Of a stretch of DNA of 64,000 nt, positions 31,445 through 41,025 are shown piece by piece (the first letter of the stretch is position 1; each line of letters starts with the position of its first letter). Made by a program: the position numbers and the translations under genes. Source of the DNA: Sepioteuthis lessoniana (Eukaryota; Mollusca; Cephalopoda; Myopsida; Loliginidae); the NCBI GenBank assembly GCA_963585895.1, contig OY757916.1:18903223-18967222 (forward strand). Direction: 5' to 3'. The notes under the pieces are model-generated. The model did no database searches. It saw only the letters and a list, made by a program, of their open reading frames with translations, and was not told the DNA's origin.

Positions 31445-32473
31445 TGTGACGGCAAATTGATTAAAATCCCTAAATGGGACTTTATTTTCGCACGTGTGAA
31501 GACGGGGCAGGTTGGCACTTGATCCCCTACAGAAATAAGTCCTGTTCGGAGTTCTTTTCTCAGGCAGATAAGAACTGGCATATTACGTGAGGGAATAATT
31601 TAGGGCCAGACTGGCCACCGCTGGCAAAGGGGTCCAAAATTTCACACTATCACACACCCACCAGGCCGCTAAACTTCTTCCCCTTCCGATAATAGATGAA
31701 TACGGGCCTATAGGTCTGAGTTGTAATAATATTAATATTGCTACCGTCGGCAACTCCGGTTTCCCGTGTGATACTTTAGGGATTAATAGGACAGTTTTAA
31801 GCAAGATAATGTAAGGCGAATAGAAGCTGAAAGGAAAGCATGGAATAATAACATAGACCACATGGTAAAATGAAAATACATAAGTTCTTTACTACGGTTA
31901 TATACATATATATGTTCAAAGTGTCAAAAATATATAATAGGATAGTCCATGAATATAAATGTCTTTTCTTGGCTTTTATCCTTTTTCAAATTGAGAGAGA
32001 GTGGTAAACAAAGTTTGGGTGTAAAGGGAAAATGTCCCAAAGTTACTTATCTTATTTTTTTGACGGGGTTCCACTGGAGAATTTCTCTTCTTTCACGGGC
32101 TAGTAGACTTGGTACTGTTTTTAATGCTGGCTTGAGAGACTCAGGTCCCTCATGTCTCAGTCTTTTGTCTTTAGCCCGGAGTGAAATGGCTATCGTCCGT
32201 CTGCCACGAGACTTGTCCAAAAACTACCTTTTTTTGTATTTTTTTCCGTTGAGGGGAAGGGAACCCCACTTCCGTTTGAGGCTCCCGCCAATCATTTGGC
32301 TTCATTTTTCTTTCCCCTTCCGATGTCCGGCGACCCAAGGTCACTTAAGTGCGACATCTGTGTGACCCACATTCTCTCATAACGGTCACTTTTTGACTGC
32401 TAGATAATTTTAGTTCAACGGGGGGAGGGAGTATCATTCCCACCTCCTCGTCTCCGTGAGCCATCACGTGACA
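31445..32473 (-). repeat. 3' LTR of the Ty3-type element
   Basis: On the minus strand it starts TGTCACGTGATGG and ends GTCACA. It is identical by eye to the other LTR over about 990 bp, while the outermost ~30 bp at its U5 end differ noticeably. Open frames inside it also occur in the other LTR and are probably incidental. Confidence 0.9.
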
Positions 32474-32483
32474 CCTCCCCACT
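32474..32483 (-). promoter_or_regulatory. Polypurine tract next to the 3' LTR
   Basis: The minus strand reads AGTGGGGAGG immediately before the TGTCAC start of the LTR, the expected position for plus-strand priming. Confidence 0.7.
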
Positions 32484-33036
32484 TAAGAGAAGAAAGGGAG
32501 ATGAATAGAAATACCATAGAAAAAAAAGGCAATTCAATTCACTGTTCTTTCTCCTTTTCTTTCACTTTTTTTTTTCTCACTTTACTTTTCTTTCATCCCC
32601 TTTCTTCTTCACGCTTTGACGAATTCTTTTCTTTTCCTTTTTTCGTCCTTCCTAATTTTCACTATAGGGGAAAACAATTTCTCTTCTCTTTCTTTCTCTC
32701 TCTCTCTTTTCTTTTTCTTTAATCTTGTTTTCCTTTCTTTCTTTTCCTCTCTCGGCTTTTGGCCGTATCATATTTCAAACCTTGAGGAGGTAAGTCCTTC
32801 TTTCTTTCTTCGTCACTTTTGACGACTTTATAATTTTAATTGTCAAGCTTTGGGGAGAAATTTTCCTTTTCTTTTCTCTCTTTCCCCTATTCGTCACTTG
32901 TTGACGCACAGCTTTCTCGTCCATCTCATATTTCAACATTGGGGACGAGAATTCCTCATTTTCTTTAGTTTCTCTCTCTCTCTCTTTCTCTCAACAACTA
33001 TGAAAGAATATTCCGCTACTACATTTTCGTGGGGCG
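32484..33036 (-). repeat. Purine-rich trailer of the LTR element
   Basis: About 550 bp that is almost entirely purine on the minus strand (plus strand TTTCTTTCTC-type). It contains a loosely repeated block around CATATTTCAA.CTTGAGGAGG / CATATTTCAACATTGGGGAC. No coding part was recognised. Confidence 0.7.
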
Positions 33037-35220
33037 TTAGAGAAATAAACTTGGGTACTTTTTTATTAATTTTTCTAAGCCCTCTCTTTCTGAAACAGAC
33101 AACTGGCCTAATTTTTCCTCGAATTTATTCGGCATTGCCGAGTTCTCAATTTTTCGAGGTTGGCCTTCTTGACGGACATACCTCTTCAATTTGTTTGTGT
33201 GACACACTTGTGTCTTCTTCTTTCCTTCGTTGGTATCAATTCTGTATGTCCTCTTGTCTATTCTCTGTGATATTACGTAGGGACCTATATATCGTCCACC
33301 ACAGTGGGGTCCTTTATTTGATGATAGTAGCAGGACTTCATCGCCCTTCTTAAATTCTTCCTTCTTAGTCACTTGTGAGGGTCCTCTTATTTTCCTCTTA
33401 TCCTCTCGATAAGTATTAGGGAATTTATTCCTAATATTCGTTGGACCTTCATCTTTTCTCTGACGACTGGTCCTTTTCTCTTTCCGTTTATTGAGGTGTG
33501 GAAGGTTCACTTCTTTTCTTTCCACCTTCTCCCTCTGCGAGCGACCATGTCGTTTGTGCCGCCCACGTGGCTCAGCCGCCATCTTGTCTCCATGCTGGGC
33601 GTTCGTTCTCGCCATCTTTCCTTCTTCATTTTTGGCGCTCATTTTCGCCAACTTCTTTCCATGTTTGGAGTTCATCCTCGCCATCTTTCTTTCTTCATTT
33701 ATGGCGCTTATTTTCGCCATCTTTTTCGGGTGACACTTTTTTGTTCTTACTTCATTTCCCAGTATGAGGGAAATTCCTTTCATAGGTAGTTTATCTACCA
33801 CACCAACTTTAATTGGTCCATCTTTCCACTGGGACTTTAGGGTTATTTTACACAGCGGTATTTTTACCCTCTTTCCGCCGATACCCTCTATCATCACAGT
33901 CTCACGTGTTGCTTCTATTACCCTTTTAGGTAATTTATTTCGTAGAAGTAACGACTGAGATGCTCCGGTATCTCGTAAAATTGAGACTTCCACTGGTCCT
34001 CCGTGTGGGCCTCTTATCGTCCCTTTTTTCGTCCAGGGTCGATAGGACTGATTTCCTCTAGTTGTTGTCACAGCTCCTTGAGGTTTTCTCGGCTGGGTCT
34101 GGTTTCTTTCAGGACCTTTTCCAAGCTGACACCTTATGGCTATGTGACCAGCCTTTCCGCATTTGTAGCAGACCACTGTTCCGCTGCTACTTTGGAAGGT
34201 CCTTCTATTTTCTTCCTTAGGTCTTAACTCAGCTTTGAATTTCACTCTGTTTCCCGTGAACGTTTTTTCCTTCGTCTTTCGGTGTGTGAGGATGTATTCG
34301 TCTGCTAGCGCAGCCATTTCATAAGTCACGTCAGTTTTTCTTTCACTTAGGTGAACCCTGACTTCTTCTGGCACACAGTTTAAAAATTCTTCAGCTAATA
34401 TTAGCTGCCGGAATTTCTCAGCGTCTCCGTCTATCCACTTAGAGTCACACCACTTATCCAGCACGTTCTCCTTTTCTCGCAGAAATTCCACATAAGACTG
34501 GTTTTCAGTTTTTCTCTGTGTTCTGAATTTCTGTCTATAAGCTTCTGGAACCAACTCGAAGCTTTTAAGAACCGCTGCTTTCACCAAATCATAGTCGGCG
34601 CAATTTTCTGTCGGCAGAGTTGCATATGCTCTCTGTGCTTTTCCTGTCAGCACAGTTTGGAGTAGCATCGACCAGCATTCTTTCGGCCATCCAAGATTTA
34701 GCGCAGTTCGCTCAAAATGTGCGAAGTATCCATCCACGTTGGCTTCTTCAAATTTTGGGACTAGCCTCGCTTGCTTCGTTACTTCGAAACTGTCATGGCT
34801 TTCTTTGCGTCCTCTTATTGCCAAGTCGACTTCTCGCAGCCTTGTTTCTTGCTGAATTTTTATTTTCTCCAGTTCCATTTTATTTCTCTGTAGTTCCATT
34901 TGTGCTTGTATTTTAATTTTCTCCAGTTCAATTTCTTCTGGAGTCATTCTTATCATTTCCGTTGGTAGCTCTTCTAATACTGCTTCCTCGAAAACATTTT
35001 CGTCCACCATGTGACTTGCTATCTCTCTCACGAGTTCATGCTTTCTCATAGAATTCTGAACATTTAACTCAAGCTTCTCGCCAATTTTTATTATCTCGCT
35101 TTTTCTCAGCCTCTCCAACTTTTCCATGGAGGGTTCTTTTAAAAAGTTCTCTATTTTGTCCATTTTTTTAAGAATTTTTCCAAACAGTGATATCAACAAG
35201 TAATTTGACTGTTTCAACAA
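33037..35220 (-). CDS. Gag-protease reading frame of the LTR element (fossil)
   Basis: 727 codons. A charged coiled coil lies at about residues 95-135 (EEIELEKIKIQAQMELQ), and a SCAN-like capsid region at about 215-312 (YRQKFRTQRKTENQSYVEFL, RQLILAEEFLNCVPEEVR). A CCHC knuckle is at 351-364 (CYKCGKAGHIAIRC) and a retropepsin-like DTGA at 417-420. After a lysine-rich stretch, about 620-690 resembles an integrase C-terminal domain (FKKGDEVLLL, GGRYIGPYVI, YRIDTNEG). The end (LEKLIKKYPSLF) resembles the linker before RT. SCAN-like gag is known from Gmr1-like Ty3 elements. Confidence 0.85.
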   Translation of the reverse strand: MLKQSNYLLISLFGKILKKMDKIENFLKEPSMEKLERLRKSEIIKIGEKLELNVQNSMRKHELVREIASHMVDENVFEEAVLEELPTEMIRMTPEEIELEKIKIQAQMELQRNKMELEKIKIQQETRLREVDLAIRGRKESHDSFEVTKQARLVPKFEEANVDGYFAHFERTALNLGWPKECWSMLLQTVLTGKAQRAYATLPTENCADYDLVKAAVLKSFELVPEAYRQKFRTQRKTENQSYVEFLREKENVLDKWCDSKWIDGDAEKFRQLILAEEFLNCVPEEVRVHLSERKTDVTYEMAALADEYILTHRKTKEKTFTGNRVKFKAELRPKEENRRTFQSSSGTVVCYKCGKAGHIAIRCQLGKGPERNQTQPRKPQGAVTTTRGNQSYRPWTKKGTIRGPHGGPVEVSILRDTGASQSLLLRNKLPKRVIEATRETVMIEGIGGKRVKIPLCKITLKSQWKDGPIKVGVVDKLPMKGISLILGNEVRTKKCHPKKMAKISAINEERKMARMNSKHGKKLAKMSAKNEEGKMARTNAQHGDKMAAEPRGRHKRHGRSQREKVERKEVNLPHLNKRKEKRTSRQRKDEGPTNIRNKFPNTYREDKRKIRGPSQVTKKEEFKKGDEVLLLSSNKGPHCGGRYIGPYVISQRIDKRTYRIDTNEGKKKTQVCHTNKLKRYVRQEGQPRKIENSAMPNKFEEKLGQLSVSEREGLEKLIKKYPSLFL

Positions 35221-35322
35221 TATTCCTTTTTTTTTTTCCTTTCACGGTCTCCCAGGGTAGATTTAAACGGCAGGAATTGTCACACGACTACTAGCAATAA
35301 ATATTATTTATAATATTAAATT

Positions 35323-35338
35323 CCCGGACGAGACACCA
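35323..35338 (-). promoter_or_regulatory. Primer-binding-type site
   Basis: The minus strand reads TGGTGTCTCGTCCGGG about 10 nt inside the 5' LTR, so the primer tRNA would end CCCGGACGAGACACCA. SINE C heads elsewhere carry CCTGGACGAGAC at the equivalent tRNA position, suggesting the same tRNA family. Confidence 0.65.
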
Positions 35339-35348
35339 TTTTTGGTCT

Positions 35349-36375
35349 GTGACGCGAAATTGCGATAATCCCGAAACGGGACTTTATTTTCGCACGTGTG
35401 AAGACGGGGCAGGTTGGCACTTGATCCCCTACAGAAATAAGTCCTGTTCGGAGTTCTTTTCTCAGGCAGATAAGAACTGGCATATTACGTGAGGGAATAA
35501 TTTAGGGCCAGACTGGCCACCGCTGGCAAAGGGGTCCAAAATTTCACACTATCACACACCCACCAGGCCGCTAAACTTCTTCCCCTTCCGATAATAGATG
35601 AATACGGGCCTATAGGTCTGAGTTGTAATAATATTAATATTGCTACCGTCGGCAACTCCGGTTTCCCGTGTGATACTTTAGGGATTAATAGGACAGTTTT
35701 AAGCAAGATAATGTAAGGCGAATAGAAGCTGAAAGGAAAGCATGGAATAATAACATAGACCACATGGTAAAATGAAAATACATAAGTTCTTTACTACGGT
35801 TATATACATATATATGTTCAAAGTGTCAAAAATATATAATAGGATAGTCCATGAATATAAATGTCTTTTCTTGGCTTTTATCCTTTTTCAAATTGAGAGA
35901 GAGTGGTAAACAAAGTTTGGGTGTAAAGGGAAAATGTCCCAAAGTTACTTATCTTATTTTTTTGACGGGGTTCCACTGGAGAATTTCTCTTCTTTCACGG
36001 GCTAGTAGACTTGGTACTGTTTTTAATGCTGGCTTGAGAGACTCAGGTCCCTCATGTCTCAGTCTTTTGTCTTTAGCCCGGAGTGAAATGGCTATCGTCC
36101 GTCTGCCACGAGACTTGTCCAAAAACTACCTTTTTTTGTATTTTTTTCCGTTGAGGGGAAGGGAACCCCACTTCCGTTTGAGGCTCCCGCCAATCATTTG
36201 GCTTCATTTTTCTTTCCCCTTCCGATGTCCGGCGACCCAAGGTCACTTAAGTGCGACATCTGTGTGACCCACATTCTCTCATAACGGTCACTTTTTGACT
36301 GCTAGATAATTTTAGTTCAACGGGGGGAGGGAGTATCATTCCCACCTCCTCGTCTCCGTGAGCCATCACGTGACA
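35349..36375 (-). repeat. 5' LTR of the Ty3-type element
   Basis: Partner of 31445-32473. Followed by CTAT (36376-36379), the target duplication, and then D internal sequence. Confidence 0.9.
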
Positions 36376-36448
36376 CTATCAAATACAAATGATTATAAGG
36401 TTTGAAGTAATTGTTTCTATTCCATAAAAGTCACTTCTTTACACACAG

Positions 36449-36945
36449 TTCGGTCGTATGGAAATCAGACCTGACCGATAAAATGAAGCGCAGTTTCTTC
36501 CAAGCAGCGGTCGTGTCGATACTGTTATATGGATGCACTACATTGACGCTAACAAAACGGGTGGAGAAAAAGCTTGACAGCAACTACACAAGAATGCTGC
36601 GAGCAATATTGAACAAGTGCTGGAGGCAGCACCCTACAAAGTAGCAGCTGTACGGCCACCTACTACCCATCACGAAAACTATCAAAATTAGACGAACCAG
36701 ACATGTGAGACACTGCTGGAGAAGTAGGGACGAGCTCATAAGTGATGTACTCCTGTGGACCCTTTCACATGGACAAGCAAAGGCTGGACGAACAGCTTGA
36801 ACCTACATACAGCAGCTATATGCTGATACAGGATGTAGCCCTGAAGACCTGCCGGAAGCAATGGACGATAGGGAGGGTTGGTGAGAGAGGGTCAGGGATA
36901 TCCGTGCTGGTAGCGCGACATGATGATGATAATGATAATGAATAA
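36449..36945 (+). mobile_element. RTE-like LINE 3' end
   Basis: Encodes WKSDLTDKMKRSFFQAAVVS, LLYGCTTLTLTKR, LDSNYTRMLRAILNKCW. Later C-terminal blocks lie out of frame after a stop near HPTK. It ends in GATGATGATAATGATAATG and then an A-run (36959-36981). Confidence 0.9.
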
Positions 36946-36984
36946 CAATAATCCTTAGTAAAAAAAAAAAAAAAAAAAAAACAG

Positions 36985-37662
36985 CTTCAAGTAACGATTC
37001 AAGTAATATACAGTTATTTAGTATCAGTTATTCCTATCGAATGTACAGTTATTTAGCATCAGTTATTCCTATCGAATGTACAGTTATTTAGCATCAGTTA
37101 TTCCAATCGAATGTACAGTTATTTAGCATCAGTTATTCCTATCGAATGTACAGTTATTTAGCATCAGTTATTCCTATCGAATGTACAGTTATTTAGTATT
37201 AGTTATTCCTATCGAATGTACAGTTATTTAGCATCAGTTATTCCTATCGAATGTACAGTTATTTAGCATCAGTTATTCCTATCGAATGTACAGTTATTAA
37301 GCATCAGTTATTCCTATCGAATGTACAGTTATTTAGCATCAGTTATTCCTATCGAATGTACAGTTATTTAGTATTAGTTATTCCTATCGAATGTACAGTT
37401 ATTTAGCATCAGTTATTCCTATCGAATGTACAGTTATTTAGCATCAGTTATTCCTATCGAATGTACAGTTATTAAGCATCAGTTATTCCTATCGAATGTA
37501 CAGTTATTTCGCATCAGTTATTCCTATCGAATACGAATCATTTTTAAACAGTTTTTTTATTTACCTCGAGATGGGAACATAACAGGTGCGATCACTCCGG
37601 CCCAGAGTGGACCAGTGAGTCATGGCAATGAAGAAGTACTCCACACTCCTCAGATCTCTGGT
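36985..37662 (-). mobile_element. D repeat whose interior became a 35-bp satellite
   Basis: The right end has the D central block (CACTCCGGCCCAGAGTGGAC, CATGGCAATGAAGAAG). The internal region is replaced by the 35-bp array. The head hairpin is shared with the inverted neighbour starting at 37667. Confidence 0.75.
36998..37535. repeat. 35-bp tandem array, about 15 copies
   Basis: The unit contains CAGTTATTTAGCATCAGTTA and TTCCTATCGAATGTA. Variants such as GTATTAG and ATTAAGCATC recur at spaced positions, suggesting higher-order duplication of several units. The unit derives from the D internal repeat (compare CAGTTAAATGG..TTCAAGTATTCCTATC). Confidence 0.95.
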
Positions 37663-37666
37663 TGAC

Positions 37667-38252
37667 CAGTCGGCTGGGGCTGTAGAATACACCGACTGTT
37701 TCTCTGCAGAGGGGTAAGATCTACCGACCACAAAAAAAGAGTGTCCTGGATATGACACTAAACAATCTGATTGTTAGAATCCATTAATGCTGGAGCTTTG
37801 GGGAATGCGGAGTACGCCTTTATTGCCATCACTCCCAGGTCCACTCTGGCCAGAAGTTGTAGCACCTGATAGGGTCTTCTCTATGGGTCAGATAGAAATA
37901 AACTGTGTACTTACGCTAAACTGAATTGCTTGAAATAGAACTTTTTTACATTTAAACAGCGTACTTATGCTAAACTGAATTGTTTGAAATGTAACTGTTT
38001 TTGACATTGAAACTGAACTGGAGCAAAACTGAATTGTTTGAAATATAACTGTTTTAACATTTAACTGTATGTAAACAAAAACTATACTTATACTAAACTG
38101 AATTGTTTGAATTAGAACGGCTTGAGTAAACTGAATCGCTTAAAATAGAAATGATTTTACAATAAAACTGTGTACTTATGCTAAAGTGAATAGTTTGAAA
38201 TAGAACTGTTTTTTGTATAAAAATAGATTTGGCATTAAATAATCTACAAAGG
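37667..38252 (+). mobile_element. D repeat copy, interrupted in its tail by a solo LTR
   Basis: Head CAGTCGGCTGGGGCTGTAGA, central block, at least five internal units of about 45-55 bp (TTATGCTAAACTGAATTG), and tail start TTTGGCATTAAATAATCTAC. The tail continues at 38689 (AAGGTTGATATGCCATAAAA). Confidence 0.9.
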
Positions 38253-38688
38253 TGCTATATATTGACCTTCGACTAAGCCGTCAATCAAGAGATTCACCTG
38301 TGTAAATAAGCGGAAGAACAACGGAAGCAGGTGGGCATTAGAAAATAATATAACCAGGTGCCCTGGCGGTTCGAGTCGGAGACGGGATGCCAAAGTGAGA
38401 ACCAGCCGCAGATTGAGGGCTTTGGGCCCTTAATGACCCCCGGTTGAGCAACCAAAGCCAAGATGCGAAAGAAGTGCTGCTATGGTCGAGAGAAGAACTT
38501 GGGTCAATATAGCAGTCCGTCCTTGTCTCCACTCATTTCTCACACACAACAAACATCACCTTTTCGAAAATAAAGTCTGAGAGATTTATATTTTTATAAA
38601 GAAGTGTATTCGTTTGTTATTGAAGTCGTCATTATCAGTTGATTATGTTCCCGTATATATTTGTATACGCGTAGTATACGATACAACA
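38253..38688 (+). mobile_element. Solo LTR, family b (fossil)
   Basis: 436-bp insertion in a D tail, beginning TGCTATATATTG and ending GATACAACA, with AAGG on both sides (38249-38252, 38689-38692). An AATAAA signal is near 38570. Only one copy is in the window, so the call rests on its termini, the 4-bp duplication and the interrupted D consensus. Confidence 0.6.
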
Positions 38689-38734
38689 AAGGTTGATATG
38701 CCATAAAACCCAAACAAACAAACTAAATCTCTGG

Positions 38735-38836
38735 AGTCATCAGATACAATTTAGTATCATACCCAAAACACCCCTTTTTGGTTGGAGTGTCTTAGCCCTC
38801 TGCAGAATATACAGTCAGCCCTGCCGACAAAGTGAC
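38735..38836 (-). repeat. D repeat head fragment
   Basis: CATCAGATACAATTTAGTAT, then the GTCTTAGCCCTCTGCAGA block and GTCAGCCCTGCCGAC. Confidence 0.6.
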
Positions 38837-38839
38837 TTT

Positions 38840-39565
38840 CCTTCGAGAACTAGGTCCAAAAAAGGTCAAAGAGCGTTCCCTGAGATGCACCAAACCATTT
38901 AAATTGGATTACATTCACTTCAAGGATCGAGGTAGCTGGATTATTTTCTTCTTACCAGCGAACAAACGAACGTCCCCATTTTAAACAGACATATTTTATT
39001 CTTAGGGGAGAGATTGATAAATAACTGCTTTCCTTTTGTGCCAAATTGTAACAATCACGTTAAAATCTATCAAGTAAGCGACCTAAGAGTTTTGCATAAT
39101 ATTAGACCCAAATGTTTATTCGCTTTAATAGCGAGAATCTTGTGTGTTAGAAAAATGAAAGACGCGAATTCTTGTCAATAGAAACCCATTAAACCGACAA
39201 TATGAATTATTCAAAATCTAAGAAAACGAAACTCAGACACTTAAGTTTCGAATCTCAACCTCAAAATCATTCATCTTTGCATAATATTTGCTCTGACAAA
39301 TGCATATAAATAAAATAGAATTTTTTGCCAAAAATTTCTTCGTATTTATCTGAGGTGAATATATGAATATACATAGATATTCCCATCAGTATAAATTTTT
39401 CACCTATGAATAAAATTAAAATATCTACTGTATGTACTAGCGTATAATTCCAAAACAACACTGGGACAAAAACATTGGTTTGAAGTAATATGTGAGAAAT
39501 AATTTCGTAAACTTGAATTTCAAGAATCAATTAATCCAGCCCCAGGATGGATATGATACAACGTG
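38840..39565. other. No feature recognised
   Basis: About 720 bp of unassigned sequence. The longest frames are under 90 codons and show no domain. Confidence 0.45.
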
Positions 39566-39838
39566 AGGTTCCCGTGGTGTAATGGTTATCGTCGTAGGAA
39601 ATGGACACGGCGATACGAGTTCAAATCCTGGACGAGACTGATTGCATTTCACATAGCACTAATACCCTTGGGAAAGGTATGAATCCAATTATTTTCCCTC
39701 CAGCTATGGGTAAATAGTAGGGCAGACTAGGTTCTTCAGCTCTGGTGAGGCAACTAGTCTAGGAGAAGGAAAACTCTGATTTCAACTCCGCTTAAAAATT
39801 GACCTTGTGTCATATCATGCCTGAGCTGAGGGGTTGGT
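39566..39838 (+). mobile_element. SINE C copy, full length
   Basis: Head GTTCCCGTGGTGTAATGGTT (A box) and GAGTTCAAATCCTGGACGAG (B box plus acceptor-like end), central AATACCCTTGGGAAAGG, CTATGGGTAAATAGTA, and tail CTCCGCTTAAAAATTGACC to CTGAGGGGTTGG. This is the best copy for defining the family. Confidence 0.9.
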
Positions 39839-39842
39839 AAAT

Positions 39843-40085
39843 ATGGATATGGCTCAATTTTAATTTTTAAGTGGATTAAAACTAGTTTGAATAAGAATTT
39901 TCCTTCTTTAAGACTGGTTGCCAAACTAAGGTTAAAGAACATTCTGCTGTATTATTCACCTATAGATGGGGATATAACATATCGGTTTATGTATTTCAAA
40001 AGACCATCAATGCGAAGTGAAATCAAAACAGCGTCATCCAGGTTTTGAACTCTGGTCGCTGTTTCCATATTTTACTGCGATAAAC
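39843..40085 (-). mobile_element. SINE C copy, inverted and diverged
   Basis: Tail-to-tail with the preceding copy. Tail TTTTTAAGTGGATTAAAAC, core, and an inverted head GGTTTTGAACTCTGGTCGC. Confidence 0.75.
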
Positions 40086-40114
40086 TTGAAAAGCGCAAGT
40101 TTAATGGGAAGAAC

Positions 40115-40665
40115 TGTAATATAATGGCCGATGGATCTTGTTTTTATATATCTTGCCTTTGGGTTTAGTTAGGCTGAGAACCTTTCGGCTCAGCACATGG
40201 GTTAGTTAGATGCAAACTTGAGCGCGCGCGGGGAGGATGTGTCGTTCACAGATATCAAAATAAAAATCCCAGATAGAAAATTGTGACTTGGGGATATGAA
40301 TGACGTCATGCATCGGAAGCGCGTGCGGAGGATTTGGGGGATTTTGAAGAAAGTCAGTTAGTTGAGAACTAGACTCCGAACGGGAAGGGTCGACTTTCGG
40401 GGCTCGCTGAGGCCAGACGAATTTGTGCGCTACGGGCGCCGCACGTGATAGTGGGGGTGCAGATGAAAACGTCGCCATAGAAAGATTGTGTCTCGCTCTT
40501 CCTAATGTCGAAAAACCTTTTAACTCAAAGGTAATAAAAAGTTTCGTACCTGAACTAAGAAGTCGCAAGTGTTTTTCGTATTTCGGGATTCCTATGTTCT
40601 ATGTATATATGTTATGAACATTCTATGTACGTTTCACGCATATCCGGATATCTGACTATGTTATA
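40115..40665 (+). mobile_element. Solo LTR, family a (fossil), copy 2
   Basis: Starts TGTAATATAATGG. Contains GAACCTTTCGGCTCAGC, a GATGACGTCA-type palindrome, and GGTAATAAAAAGTTTCG (polyadenylation-like). It ends in ATATCTGACTATGTTATA. GAAC flanks it exactly at 40111-40114 and 40666-40669. Confidence 0.9.
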
Positions 40666-40879
40666 GAACTACCAGCTTTAAAAATTAATTCCGTAACTTA
40701 ACGGTTACGTTACAATAAATCAAAAGATGTCCTATACGTGAAGTCAACTTAGACACGAATAAATAACCAGGTTTTTTTTTTATCTCTCGAAAGCTATCAG
40801 GAATTTCATTAATTAAATCATGTGCCAGAGAAAGGTCACGTGTTTACAATTACGAGCGTGGGTATAGCACTAAACTTCA

Positions 40880-41022
40880 TCTGATAATGAAACTCAAGTT
40901 CTGGTGCTATCGTGAATGTGGAGTACCCCTTCATTACCATTACTCCTAGGTCCACTCTGATCTGCTGTAGTAGTACCTGTCATGGTCCCATCTATGGGTC
41001 AAGTGGAACTGTTCAATAATTT
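40880..41022 (+). repeat. D central fragment
   Basis: GTGGAGTACCCCTTCATTAC, CCTAGGTCCACTCTGATC, CTATGGGTCAAGTGGAAC. It is followed directly by SINE B. Confidence 0.7.
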
Positions 41023-41025
41023 ACG

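Larger units (their letters stand above)
31445..36375 (-). mobile_element. Ty3-type LTR retrotransposon, Gmr1-like (fossil, non-autonomous)
   Basis: Minus-strand element of 4.93 kb with two LTRs of about 1.03 kb, nearly all identical by eye, so the insertion is young. CTAT flanks it at 31441-31444 and 36376-36379. Parts seen are a primer-binding-type site, a long frame with gag, CCHC knuckle and protease motif, an integrase C-terminal-like segment, and a polypurine tract. No reverse transcriptase, RNase H or integrase core was recognised, so it is incomplete despite intact ends. The integrase-like segment lies before the linker that normally precedes RT. This fits the protease-integrase-RT order of Gmr1-like elements. 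Confidence 0.9.

Noticed and set aside
31583-32365. Frames of 92 and 138 codons in the LTR, repeated exactly at 35485-36267
   Set aside because: They are identical because they lie in the two LTR copies. No domain was recognised and they run antisense to, or across, LTR control regions.
32456-33353. Plus-strand frames rich in F, S and L (up to 167 codons)
   Set aside because: They arise from the pyrimidine-rich strand of the LTR element trailer and from the antisense of the gag frame.
36998-37535. CRISPR-like array
   Set aside because: The units are contiguous with no unique spacers, and they match the interior of the D repeat.
38340-38400. tRNA-like B box GGTTCGAGTCGGAG
   Set aside because: It lies inside the 436-bp solo LTR candidate, with no A box at the proper distance.
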